Assembly: GCF_011075055.1 (NCBI RefSeq)
Contig: NC_058140.1
Span: 20,833,945 to 20,897,944, forward strand
Direction of reading: 5' to 3'
DNA: 64,000 nt
From: Mangifera indica
Lineage: Eukaryota; Streptophyta; Magnoliopsida; Sapindales; Anacardiaceae
Positions 55,036 through 64,000 of this stretch are shown in pieces. Each line of letters opens with the position of its first letter. The first letter of the stretch is position 1. The position numbers were made by a program, and so were the translations under genes. A model generated the notes under the pieces. It ran no database searches, was not told the DNA's origin, and worked only from the letters and a program-made list of their open reading frames with translations.

Positions 55036-57395
55036 CACTTTCAGACTCTGAATGTGGCTGCTGTTTGGTGATTCAGGCTCAGCCCTATAAATTCTTTGGC
55101 CTAGGGTTGCCGCGCACTATGAATTTTTATATTAAAATGTTATTTATTAGATTAATTTAATAAAAAATTATTAAAATATTTTTATTATTACTTTTTTATT
55201 TAATAAATTCATATAGGATATTAACTAAAATAAGTTTTGTTTAAATACTTTTACCCAAACTCTTCTTACCGTTACTTTTTTTAAAGTAAATTCGTTGTTT
55301 ATTTTAATAATATTATTTTTCTTTAGTATACTTTTATGTCTATCGTGTTTTTTTTAGATACAAAATAGTATATTATCATATTGAATATAAGATAATTTCA
55401 TAATTTATATAATAATAAATTAAAATTTTTGTTGAAAACTTATTATAAAAACTTTCACTAATAAAAGTATAAAACTTTGAATATTGATTTCTAAGAGAGA
55501 TTTGATTTTATTTATTTATTTAGTTATCTATCATATTAGTTATATAGACAGTAAATATCTATTGTATTAATTAAAATGGAACAAGTGCTAATGTTATATC
55601 AAAATGGAAAGCAGAAACACGATTTTTTGGAAACAGAGTGCCAATGCAAGTGTAAGTGCAAATGCGAATACAAATGTGAAGTATGAGTGCGTGCAAAAGA
55701 AATATATACATTCTCGCATTCATATTTTTATATAAATACTTTTATATAAAATCATGAATGCGCTTGGATACATATTTTTATATAAAAATATTTGTATAAA
55801 TATTTTTTCTATAAAGTGAAAGAAATGAATGTATTCTCACATGCATGCACGCACGCATTCACGTGCCACATTTATATTCGCACATTTGTATTTGCACTAG
55901 CACTCGTATTTTGCACTCATACTCGTACTTGCATTTTGAACTTATACTTTACACTCATATTTGTATTCGCACTCAGTTTTCAGAAAATCATATTTCTACT
56001 TTTCGTTTCGATCTAACATCATAATTTGTTTTGTTTTGACTAATACAATAAATATTCATTGTCTACACAACTAATGTAATTAGTAACTAAATAAATAAAC
56101 AAAATTAAACATTTCTTAGAAATCAACATTTAAACTTCAAAAATTAACATTCAAAGTTTTAAACTTTTATTCGTGAAAGTTTCCACAACAGGTTTTCAAA
56201 AAAAGTTTTGATTTATTATGATATAAATTGTTAAACTATCTTGTGTTCAATGTGACGATGTGTTGTTGGAGTATATCACTGTTGGCTATGTCGAGAAAGA
56301 ACACAACCAAAGAAAAGATATACTAAAGAAAAAAAGGTATTATTAAAACAAATGATGAATTTTCTTAGAAAAGTAATTGTATCAAAAGTTTGCTTAAAAA
56401 CATTTAGACGATAATTTTTTTATCTATTTTAATTAATATCCCTTTAAAATAAAATAATGCGAGTTTAATTTGAAAAAAGTAGTGGAAAAATTTAGTATAA
56501 ATTAGTTTTATCAATAGATCTACCTATTATAATGCAAAACAAGGTTAGATTCAATTGAATTATTTAAGTTAAATTTAAGTTTGGTTTCAATAAATCGAAT
56601 TTAAATTTAATATTTATTAAAAAATTTTAAAAATAAATTAAATTTGAATTAATTTAAACATTTAAATTTGAATAAATTCAAATAAAATATAAAATAATTA
56701 TTTTGAGTCAAATTTAAACCTTAACTCGTAAATATTAAGTTCAATATTCTTGATATGAGTCTTCTTAGGCTTAATTCAGATTAAATCCAGTAATAGGGAT
56801 TGATAGCCGTTTTTTTTGTAAACCCCACATGAAATGGTTATTTAATTAATAACCCATCCATGCCAACAGGGATTGTTGCCCAATTAGTAATAATATCATT
56901 GGTCCATCTTGCCTGCTCCGCTCTCCAATATTCTGACCAACCCACAAATTTTCTGCATTAAATTTTGGAAAATGTCAACATTTGGCAACACAAGTTGTAC
57001 AATTTTTACCATGTCAAACTTGCCAGCATCAGCAGCTTTCAAAGTCAGTAAGTTACATCACGTTATTGCTTTCAGCTTTGCTTGTAACATTTGTCGGAAA
57101 TTGTCAATCATATAATATAGTAATTATCTAATTCAGTGTTTGAACTGGTTCAATCAGGAGCCGATAGTTAGTCTGATTCAGATCTATGCATTATTTTAAT
57201 TTAAAAAAAAAAAAAAGAATACTTTATTTTTATCTTGTATTATATCCCAGTTTAACAGTCAGTCGAATCGGTTGGACAGGATGGACCGGATCAGCCACTT
57301 GACCTGGTCAGTAACAACAAGGATAAGTAACTGGAAAGTGAGTAACCTTGCTTGTAAATTTGATAATTGAAGTTCATTTGGTCATAATTCTAAGC
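55036..57395. other. Spacer carrying a foldback element
   Basis: Half of it is the large inverted-repeat element at about 55212-56443. To its right is degenerate AT-rich repeat sequence (56520-56770) and the CNL upstream region. The frames at 55792-56016 and 56909-57115 are not supported as genes; the first lies inside the foldback. Confidence 0.55.
55212..56443. mobile_element. Large foldback (inverted-repeat) element
   Basis: The left arm (about 55212-55695) reappears inverted in the right arm (about 55860-56443). Matching landmarks in order: GGATATTAACTAAAATA, TCTTTAGTATA, TTGAAAACTTATTATAAAAA, TAAAACTTTGAATATTGATT, TTTATTTATTTAGTTA, TTAGTTATATAGACAGTAAA, ACGATTTTTTGGAAACAGAG. Next to the loop, each arm has a degenerate hexamer array of the AARTGC type (55636-55695 and the GCACTC/GTATTC array at about 55885-55975). 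It has no coding capacity. The arms have diverged, so it is not a fresh palindrome, and the exact ends and target duplication were not resolved. Confidence 0.75.
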
Positions 57396-60300
57396 ATGTC
57401 GATCATTGGAGAGGCAATTCTGTCTGTCACCGTTGAGATGCTGATCCAGAAGTTGGTTTCAGAGGTGGTTGTGCAGTTTGGACGCCAGGAGCAGATCCAT
57501 GATGATCTCAAGAAGTGGGAAAAGACATTGAAGAAGATTCAGGCGGTGCTTGACGATGCAGATGAGAAACAGATGACGAACCGATTGGTTAAGATATGGT
57601 TGAGTGAGCTCCAGGACTTGGCTTATGACTTGGAAGATATCCTGGATGAGTTAGCCACTGAGGCTTTGCGCAGGAAGTTGTTGCTTCTTCAACCTCAACC
57701 TCAACCCACCACCACCAGTAAGCTACGAAAACTGATTCCCAATTTCTTCACAGGTTTCAGTCCACGATCTGTCAAGTTCAGTAACATGATGGCGTCCAAA
57801 ATAAAGGAGATCACGGCCAGATTACAAAATATTGCAGCTGAAAAAGATAGCCTGGAGTTGAGGAAGAATTCGGAAGGAGGGTCAAAGAAAATCAGGGAAA
57901 GACTACCCACCACCTCTCTGGTCAATGAAGCCAAAGTTTTTGGCAGGGAAAAAGATAAGGAGGTAATCGTTGAATTATTGTTGAATGTTGATTCATGTAA
58001 TGATTATGTTGTTGGAGTCTCTGTCATTCCTATCACTGGGATGGGCGGCTTGGGCAAGACCACGCTTGCTAAACTTGTCTATAATGATAAAAGAGTAGAA
58101 AATCATTTTGATCATAAAGTATGGATTCATGTTTCCGAGGCTTTTGATGCAATTAGAGTCACAAAAACAATTCTACAGTCCATTGATGCTCCCATGTCAG
58201 ATGATGGGAATTACGTTTTAAGCTTCCTTCATTTTAATGATCTAGACAATCTTCAGGTCCAACTGAAAAGAAAACTCTCTGGTAAGAAGTTGTTGCTTGT
58301 TTTGGATGATGTCTGGACACAAAATTATAATGATTGGACTGCTTTATGTAGTCCATTTGAAAGCTGTTCTCCAGGAAGTAAGATTGTCGTCACAACTCGC
58401 AATCAAGGTGTTTCATCTATGATAAAAACTGGTGCAGAATACTCATTAGATAAGCTGTCAGATTTGGACTGTTTGCAAGTTTTTGCTCAGCACTCATTGG
58501 AAACAAAAGACTCTAGTGTTCATGATCATCAAGACTTGAAAGAAATTGGTGAGAAGATAGTTAAAAAGTGTGATGGATTGCCTTTGGCAGCCAAAACTCT
58601 CGGTGGCTTATTACGTGGTAAATATGATGTCAATGATTGGAGAGATATTCTGAATAGCAAAATATGGGATATATCAGAAGATGAAGGTGACATTATGCCG
58701 GCTCTCAAAGTAAGCTACTGTCATCTTCCCCCACGCCTGAAACAATGCTTTGCATACTGCTCCTTGTTCCCAAAGGGCTATGAATTTCAAGAGCAGAAGA
58801 TGGTTTTATTATGGATGGCTGAAGGTTTCTTGGATGGTGCAAATGGTGCGGACAAAATGGAAGACTTGGGTTGCAAATACTTTCGTGAGTTGAAGTCAAG
58901 ATCTTTCTTTCAAAAATCAAACTCCAATCAGTCATTGCTTGTGATGCATGACCTAATCCATGATCTTGCACAATGGGCTGCTGGAAAAACATACTTGAGA
59001 ATGGAGGGTGTGCCCCAGGGTGATAATACAATTTTGTTTTCTAATAATCTTCGCCATTTATCATGCACAGGAGACTCTTTGGATGGCTTGGAAAAGCTTG
59101 AAGCATCGGATTCTGTCAAATTTTTAAGAACTTTCTTACCACTCACGGTGAAAAAAGAAGATCGCTCTGAAGCCAGCCGTAAACGTTTTTTTCGTTTTAA
59201 TTATGTAAAGGAGCGTTTAGCTTCTAAAGAAACCCTTCCTGTCAGTCTTAAAATCTTTTATCAAATATTGCAGAAGTCACAACATTTAAGGGTTTTGTCT
59301 TTTCATAAATACTGTGTCAAAGTGCTACCAGATGAAGTTGGAGGTTTTAAGTATCTACGGTATCTTGATCTTTCTTATATTGATATTAAAAGTTTGCCTG
59401 AATCAGTTAGCACCATGTACAATTTACAATCACTTTTGTTAGAGGGTTGTGCTTCTCTAAGGAAATTGTGTAGAGATATGGGGAATCTAATCAATTTGCG
59501 ACACCTGAACATTCTCAAAGTAAATTCATTAGAGCATATGCCTCACAGGATTGGAAAATTAACAAGTCTCCAAACGCTGCCTAAGTTTGTTTTGGGCAAA
59601 GACGTTGGCTCTGGGTTAGCAGAATTGAAGTCTTTAGCTCATCTAAAGGAAAAGCTTCACATTTCAGGATTGGAGAATGTACATGATGCTAATGATGCCA
59701 AGGAGGCTGATTTAAAGGGTAAGGAGAGCCTGAAAGTGCTTATTTTGGAATGGAGTAGTGGTACTGATGATTCGATGCAGACAGAAACTCAAATGCAAGT
59801 TCTGGACTTGCTAAAACCTTATCAGAAGTTGACAGAGCTCAGTGTTATTGGCTTCTGTGGTACAAAATTTCCAATATGGCTTGGAAATTCCACATTGACA
59901 AAACTAACAAGTCTAAGATTGGAGAATTGTGGCAATTGTGCTTGCTTGCCTTCTGTTGGGCATCTACCCCTTCTCAAGGAACTTGTTATCAAAGGAATGG
60001 TTCGAGTGAAGAGCGTTGGTCTAGAGTTCAATGGAAATGGTTGCTTGGTCCCTTTTGCCTCACTTGAGACTCTTTACTTTCAGGACATGAAACAATGGGA
60101 AGACTGGATTCCTTTTGCACCGGGTCAAGAGGTTGATGGGTTTCCTAGCCTCCAAAAGCTTTGTATTGTACGGTGTTCAAAACTAAATGGTGAATTGCCA
60201 AAACGTCTTCCAAAATTGGAAAAGCTTGTCATTGAAGACTGCAAGCAATTGTCGGTGTCAGTTCCAATTTCTCCGGTACTCAGCAAATTAGAGATTTATG

Positions 60301-61865
60301 GATGCAATGAGGTGGAATGGGAGATTGAAGATGTTGGTTCATTGAAGTCGGTAGAACTTGTTAATGTGTCAAAGCCTGTGTCCATTGGAGAGAGTTTTGT
60401 GCAAGGGGTACCAAAGCTAGAAGAACTGAGGATTTGTGGCTGCAAAGATGTAACATTTAAAGGAATGGACACACATGAAGATATTAGCTCACTTCATGGT
60501 CTTTCGATGGTGGAAGAGGTCGAACAAGAGCAACTACAAAAAAGGTTGCCCTGCAAACTTCAGACTCTGGAACTGAGGGATTGTGAGAACCTTGCAAAGC
60601 TACCACAAGCGCTGCATAATCTCAGTTCTCTTACCAATGTATCAATACAAAACTGCCCAAATCTTGCTTCTTTTCCAGAAGTAGTGGGCTTGCCTTCCCA
60701 GCTGAGATCCATTACCATTGAGAATTGCAAAGCATGGGGAGTAGAAGCATTGGTGCACGGCAGCGTGACGTCTCTTGAAAGTTTAAGCATTTCAGATTGT
60801 GAGTCCGTGAAATACATTGCAAGAGTCCAACTGCCTCCAAAGCTGAAGCGGCTGCACCTCGAATATTGCAATGAGTTGGAGACGTTAGTGAACAAAGATG
60901 CTTCCAAAATGCACGAGGAGAGTATTAACAGATGCAGCAGCAGTCCAAACGCCTCTGTGCTAGAGTACTTGAATATTAGAGGCTGCGAATCTCTTGCGTC
61001 CTTGTGGTCACACAGCGAGTTGCCATGTTCAATCAAGCACATTCAGGTCGATAATTGCCCCAACCTTGTTTCCTTCTCTCCAAATGGTAATCTGCCTACA
61101 GCTCTTGAATACCTTAGGATTCGGCAATGCTTAAAGCTGGAGCGGATAGCAGAAAAGGTGAATGATGACACATCTCTTCAGACATTTTGTATCGATGGCT
61201 GTCAAAATCTTAAACTGTTGCCGGATTGCCTGAACAAACTCAGCCGTCTTCAAACGATTGAAGTAATGGATTGTCCAAGTTTTATTAAATTTCCGGATGG
61301 AGGGTTGCCTAACAACCTCTCAACGCTTAACCTAACTGAGTGTGAGAAACTGGTGGCTCTGCCAAACGGCATGTGCCATCTTACCTCTCTCCAGGATTTG
61401 ACAATAAAAAAATGTCCAGCCATTGCATCTTTTCCTGAAGATGGATTTCCCACCAACATTCGGTCACTGGAGATTAAGGATGCCGACATCTGCAAGCCAT
61501 TGTTCAAGTGGGGATTGTATAGACTCACATCTCTATCTAAACTCAAAATCAGTGGAGGATATGATCTAGAATCCTTTCCGCAGGAGGAGATTGGAATGAA
61601 ACTTCCTGCCTCTTTAGAAAGCCTGCAGATTGAAAATTTTCCGAATTTGGAAACCCTGTCCTCTTCGGTTCAAGACCTCACCTCATTAGAGCAACTACAC
61701 CTCCTTCATTGTCCAAGACTCAAATACTTTCCAAAGAAGCTGCCCAGCTCAATTTATGATTTATATATCAATGGATGTCCTCTGCTGGAAGAAAAATGCA
61801 GAAAGAATGCCGAGTATTGGCCCATCATAGCCAAAGCCAAAGTAATCACAATGCCCTTAAGATAA
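57396..61865 (+). CDS. CC-NB-LRR resistance protein, RPP13-like 1 type
   Basis: Intronless gene, 1489 residues, an intracellular immune receptor. The start is the ATG at 57396 (MSIIGEAILSVTVEMLIQKL); the upstream in-frame extension lacks an ATG. N-terminal Rx-type coiled coil with the EDVID-like AYDLEDILDELA. The NB-ARC is complete: P-loop GMGGLGKTT (215-223), kinase-2 LLLVLDDVW (299-307), RNBS-B GSKIVVTTRN (327-336), GLPLA (394-398), RNBS-D QCFAYCSLFPKGYEF, and MHD (517-519). The remaining 900 or so residues are leucine-rich repeats; many in the C-terminal half follow the pattern L.I..C..L..LP. Tryptophan after kinase-2 DDV marks it as CNL rather than TNL. No frameshift or premature stop was seen, so it is probably functional. 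The pathogen recognised cannot be told from sequence. Confidence 0.95.
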   Translation: MSIIGEAILSVTVEMLIQKLVSEVVVQFGRQEQIHDDLKKWEKTLKKIQAVLDDADEKQMTNRLVKIWLSELQDLAYDLEDILDELATEALRRKLLLLQPQPQPTTTSKLRKLIPNFFTGFSPRSVKFSNMMASKIKEITARLQNIAAEKDSLELRKNSEGGSKKIRERLPTTSLVNEAKVFGREKDKEVIVELLLNVDSCNDYVVGVSVIPITGMGGLGKTTLAKLVYNDKRVENHFDHKVWIHVSEAFDAIRVTKTILQSIDAPMSDDGNYVLSFLHFNDLDNLQVQLKRKLSGKKLLLVLDDVWTQNYNDWTALCSPFESCSPGSKIVVTTRNQGVSSMIKTGAEYSLDKLSDLDCLQVFAQHSLETKDSSVHDHQDLKEIGEKIVKKCDGLPLAAKTLGGLLRGKYDVNDWRDILNSKIWDISEDEGDIMPALKVSYCHLPPRLKQCFAYCSLFPKGYEFQEQKMVLLWMAEGFLDGANGADKMEDLGCKYFRELKSRSFFQKSNSNQSLLVMHDLIHDLAQWAAGKTYLRMEGVPQGDNTILFSNNLRHLSCTGDSLDGLEKLEASDSVKFLRTFLPLTVKKEDRSEASRKRFFRFNYVKERLASKETLPVSLKIFYQILQKSQHLRVLSFHKYCVKVLPDEVGGFKYLRYLDLSYIDIKSLPESVSTMYNLQSLLLEGCASLRKLCRDMGNLINLRHLNILKVNSLEHMPHRIGKLTSLQTLPKFVLGKDVGSGLAELKSLAHLKEKLHISGLENVHDANDAKEADLKGKESLKVLILEWSSGTDDSMQTETQMQVLDLLKPYQKLTELSVIGFCGTKFPIWLGNSTLTKLTSLRLENCGNCACLPSVGHLPLLKELVIKGMVRVKSVGLEFNGNGCLVPFASLETLYFQDMKQWEDWIPFAPGQEVDGFPSLQKLCIVRCSKLNGELPKRLPKLEKLVIEDCKQLSVSVPISPVLSKLEIYGCNEVEWEIEDVGSLKSVELVNVSKPVSIGESFVQGVPKLEELRICGCKDVTFKGMDTHEDISSLHGLSMVEEVEQEQLQKRLPCKLQTLELRDCENLAKLPQALHNLSSLTNVSIQNCPNLASFPEVVGLPSQLRSITIENCKAWGVEALVHGSVTSLESLSISDCESVKYIARVQLPPKLKRLHLEYCNELETLVNKDASKMHEESINRCSSSPNASVLEYLNIRGCESLASLWSHSELPCSIKHIQVDNCPNLVSFSPNGNLPTALEYLRIRQCLKLERIAEKVNDDTSLQTFCIDGCQNLKLLPDCLNKLSRLQTIEVMDCPSFIKFPDGGLPNNLSTLNLTECEKLVALPNGMCHLTSLQDLTIKKCPAIASFPEDGFPTNIRSLEIKDADICKPLFKWGLYRLTSLSKLKISGGYDLESFPQEEIGMKLPASLESLQIENFPNLETLSSSVQDLTSLEQLHLLHCPRLKYFPKKLPSSIYDLYINGCPLLEEKCRKNAEYWPIIAKAKVITMPLR

Positions 61866-62926
61866 ATCAGGATGTATTGAACTCCAATAAAATTTATAAA
61901 CCTTCAGGTACACCTCCGGGTAAGCCATTTTAAAATTAATATTCTAGTTCAGTTACTATATGGAATCTCCTTGAATTCTTATTCATCCTCTTTTCATCTG
62001 AACAGTCTACTTTAAAGATCTGTTCCTTCTCCTTGCATTTGGGATCGTAACATTTTCAAACAGTCAGGAATATGGACTCTATTGTTCTTGTAATTTCTGG
62101 TGGTGGGCCGCTGAGTTCCAAGGTAATAAGGTTTCATTTTTATCCTCATGGAATGTGTAATAGAGTAAACCTCAGGTTATTTAGCTAAATAAGGCGGCCT
62201 ATTTAACCAAGATGGAGCTCTGATGATTGTGGATGATAATTACAAGCTTTTGAAAGCTCTAGCAAATTACTTTCCCTTGATGGTTTTCAAGAGGGGTTGC
62301 AGAATCAGTGTGTTGTGATGTTTACTCAGTGTATTCTTAAATAAATCACATTGCTGGAAATATAATCTTGGTTGATTTCTTCCCAATTCATGCTGTTTGT
62401 AATAGTATGTCTCATTGGTGATCTTGACATCGAAACACAAGCAGGAGAACAATAAACAACAAAAAATACAATATGATACGAAAAACCACCGTCAAATTAT
62501 ATCAATGTTCAAGTATTGGATTGAAAGAAATATCCTTAAGGTTTTTTTATTAATAATGATCGATAAAATGAATAATAACTTCACACTTTAAATAGTTTTT
62601 TTGGAAAAATAATTAAATTGCCCCAAAGATAAGGGGGCAAAACCGGTTATAGGAGTTGCCCAGATATTAAGATGACACACGAAAGACATTACGGGATGAG
62701 ATTCTATCTCAACTATCTTCACTAGAGATGTAGTAAGTACTAATTTGTTAAACATTAATATATGTATAATGTATAATAATAAAGTGCATTGAAAAAAAAT
62801 AGTTTGTAGGATGATGTTAATCTTCCACTAGTTTTATCTTTGATTGAGAAAGATACAGACTGGTATGAGGATATCGTCTGATACATAGGAAAGTCGGATA
62901 GTTGATCTTCTTCGTCGACATCACCC
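61866..62926. other. CNL 3' flank
   Basis: Nothing beyond the CNL 3' UTR is supported. The minus-strand frame at 62267-62452 has no family signature. Confidence 0.5.
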
Positions 62927-63998
62927 TTGGCGTCTTCAGGAGATGTATCATCGAGTCCTCCTAACGTTAGTTCTCCGATCGTTGCTCCTCCTCCTATTGA
63001 GGCTCATGTTCAACCTTCTCCCACTGAGCCTTGTCCAATCAGCAACCCTGTTACGACCCTTGTCGAGGAGCATATATCATTGGAGCTCGTGCCTATGCCC
63101 CCTACCACTAAGCACATGTTAGATGATCCTCCTATCAATGGACCAGATTTCTCCATTCATTACTTTGATGTTGCATTGGCTCGATGGAGAAATCTTATCT
63201 TAGATCAACTCATTGATTTGGAGGCTAAAATGGAGGATAGGTTTAGTCGAATTGAGGATAAGATGACTCTTATAAAGGATAGACTGAGTCATACAACAAA
63301 TACGATGACTCATACGGATGAGAGACGATCTCATTACCACACATATATTGTCCGATAAATAAAAAAAGTTAATAATTTACTAGATATTTCATCTATTTAT
63401 ATATGCAATCATATAAACTTTATCATAGTTATATATGTTGTTATAGTCTTCTCCGGCTATGACTCCAGCGTTACAGAAGGTATTATAAAGTTTTAAATTT
63501 TCAAAAATTTTAATAAGAACGATTGAAATAATTTATTATTCATTTTAACTGATGTATTATTTGTTTTGGTGTAGTATTTTCACACACTTCATGGTAAGAT
63601 TGTCAAGAAGTGACCGCTTATTCGTAGCCCATACACGAATCCTTTGAAATCGCAAAGCCAATAAACGAGATTGATTATGTAGTTATCAATAGCCGAGCTG
63701 AAGGAAATTTTCAAGAAATGGTATGCAGAGCCGAATCTTTTTGAGAAACGTCATGTATATGACATAGGTGAAAGGACCAAAATTGCGTTTTGGGGTACAC
63801 TCATGGATATATCCAGATGGTTGTCTACCAAGGTGAGTTCACTTGATTAATTAATTTACAAGAATTAGCCTGGAAGATCGTTCTGGGGCGTGATAACATT
63901 GTATTTGGGATTATTACACCAATGACAGTATAATGATACTACGAATGTTCGTCAAAACTGGACGACAATTCTGAGTCGCTTTGTTGGATACATCTCTC
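62927..63998 (+). pseudogene. Decayed, probably transposon-derived coding sequence
   Basis: Two coding-like islands. The first (62927-63358) reads as a Pro/Ser-rich segment, then LARWRNLILDQLIDLEAKME followed by a repeating DRFSRIEDKM..IKDRLSH coiled coil; its first in-frame codon is TTG, so it has no proper start. The second (about 63685-63833) reads ELKEIFKKWYAEPNL, then HVYDIGERTKIAFWGTLMDI, ending at a possible GT donor, with stops just upstream in that frame. I do not recognise a family with certainty; the style resembles the middle part of Mutator- or Ulp1-type plant transposon proteins. It continues past the right edge. Confidence 0.35.
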
Positions 63999-64000
63999 AT

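Noticed and set aside
55792..56016. 74-codon frame rich in Cys and Thr
   Set aside because: It is the translation of the hexamer array inside the foldback element.

Overview
The window is nuclear DNA from a flowering plant, almost certainly a eudicot. It is AT-rich, and most protein-coding genes are split by GT-AG introns. It carries plant-specific families: a type II MADS-box gene, a coiled-coil NB-LRR resistance gene, a receptor-like cytoplasmic kinase and a serine carpeptidase-like (carboxypeptidase) protein. I cannot name the species. Gene content resembles rosids, judged only by remembered family sequences.

Layout, left to right: a possible 3' terminal exon of a truncated gene (7-132); an intronless receptor-like cytoplasmic kinase (1226-2653, +); a repeat-bearing spacer with a tiny hAT-like element and a Mutator-like element; a 22-exon SEC31 COPII coat gene (7348-15972, -); an 8-exon class I methyltransferase (18676-21369, +) with a second Mutator-like element just behind it; an AGL15-like MADS-box gene (24536-28482, +), tail-to-tail with an intronless BPS1-like gene (28897-29829, -); a 5.4 kb gene-poor AT-rich spacer; a 7-exon serine carboxypeptidase (35262-41417, +); the NatA catalytic subunit NAA10 (43483-45493, +); a choline transporter-like gene (47713-50328, -); a small UPF0390-like gene (52958-55035, -); a 1.2 kb foldback element; an intronless CNL resistance gene (57396-61865, +); and decayed, probably transposon-derived coding sequence to the right edge.

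The genes are mostly independent housekeeping, development and defence functions, not a cluster with one job. The order still carries information: AGL15, NAA10 and the choline transporter are near neighbours in Arabidopsis (AT5G13790, 13780, 13760, from memory), and SEC31B and SCPL40 are neighbours there too (AT3G63460, 63470). The window therefore looks like an ancestral block whose genes were split between duplicated segments in Arabidopsis.

Exon borders were placed by hand from GT/AG sites, and every multi-exon model closes in frame. The most unusual structures lie outside the genes: the foldback at 55.2-56.4 kb, a 48-bp hAT-like micro-element with an 8-bp target duplication, two related Mutator-like elements whose interiors hold small palindromes, a hairpin in an AGL15 intron, and a run of short tandem duplications in the SEC31 locus, one of which copies a splice donor.
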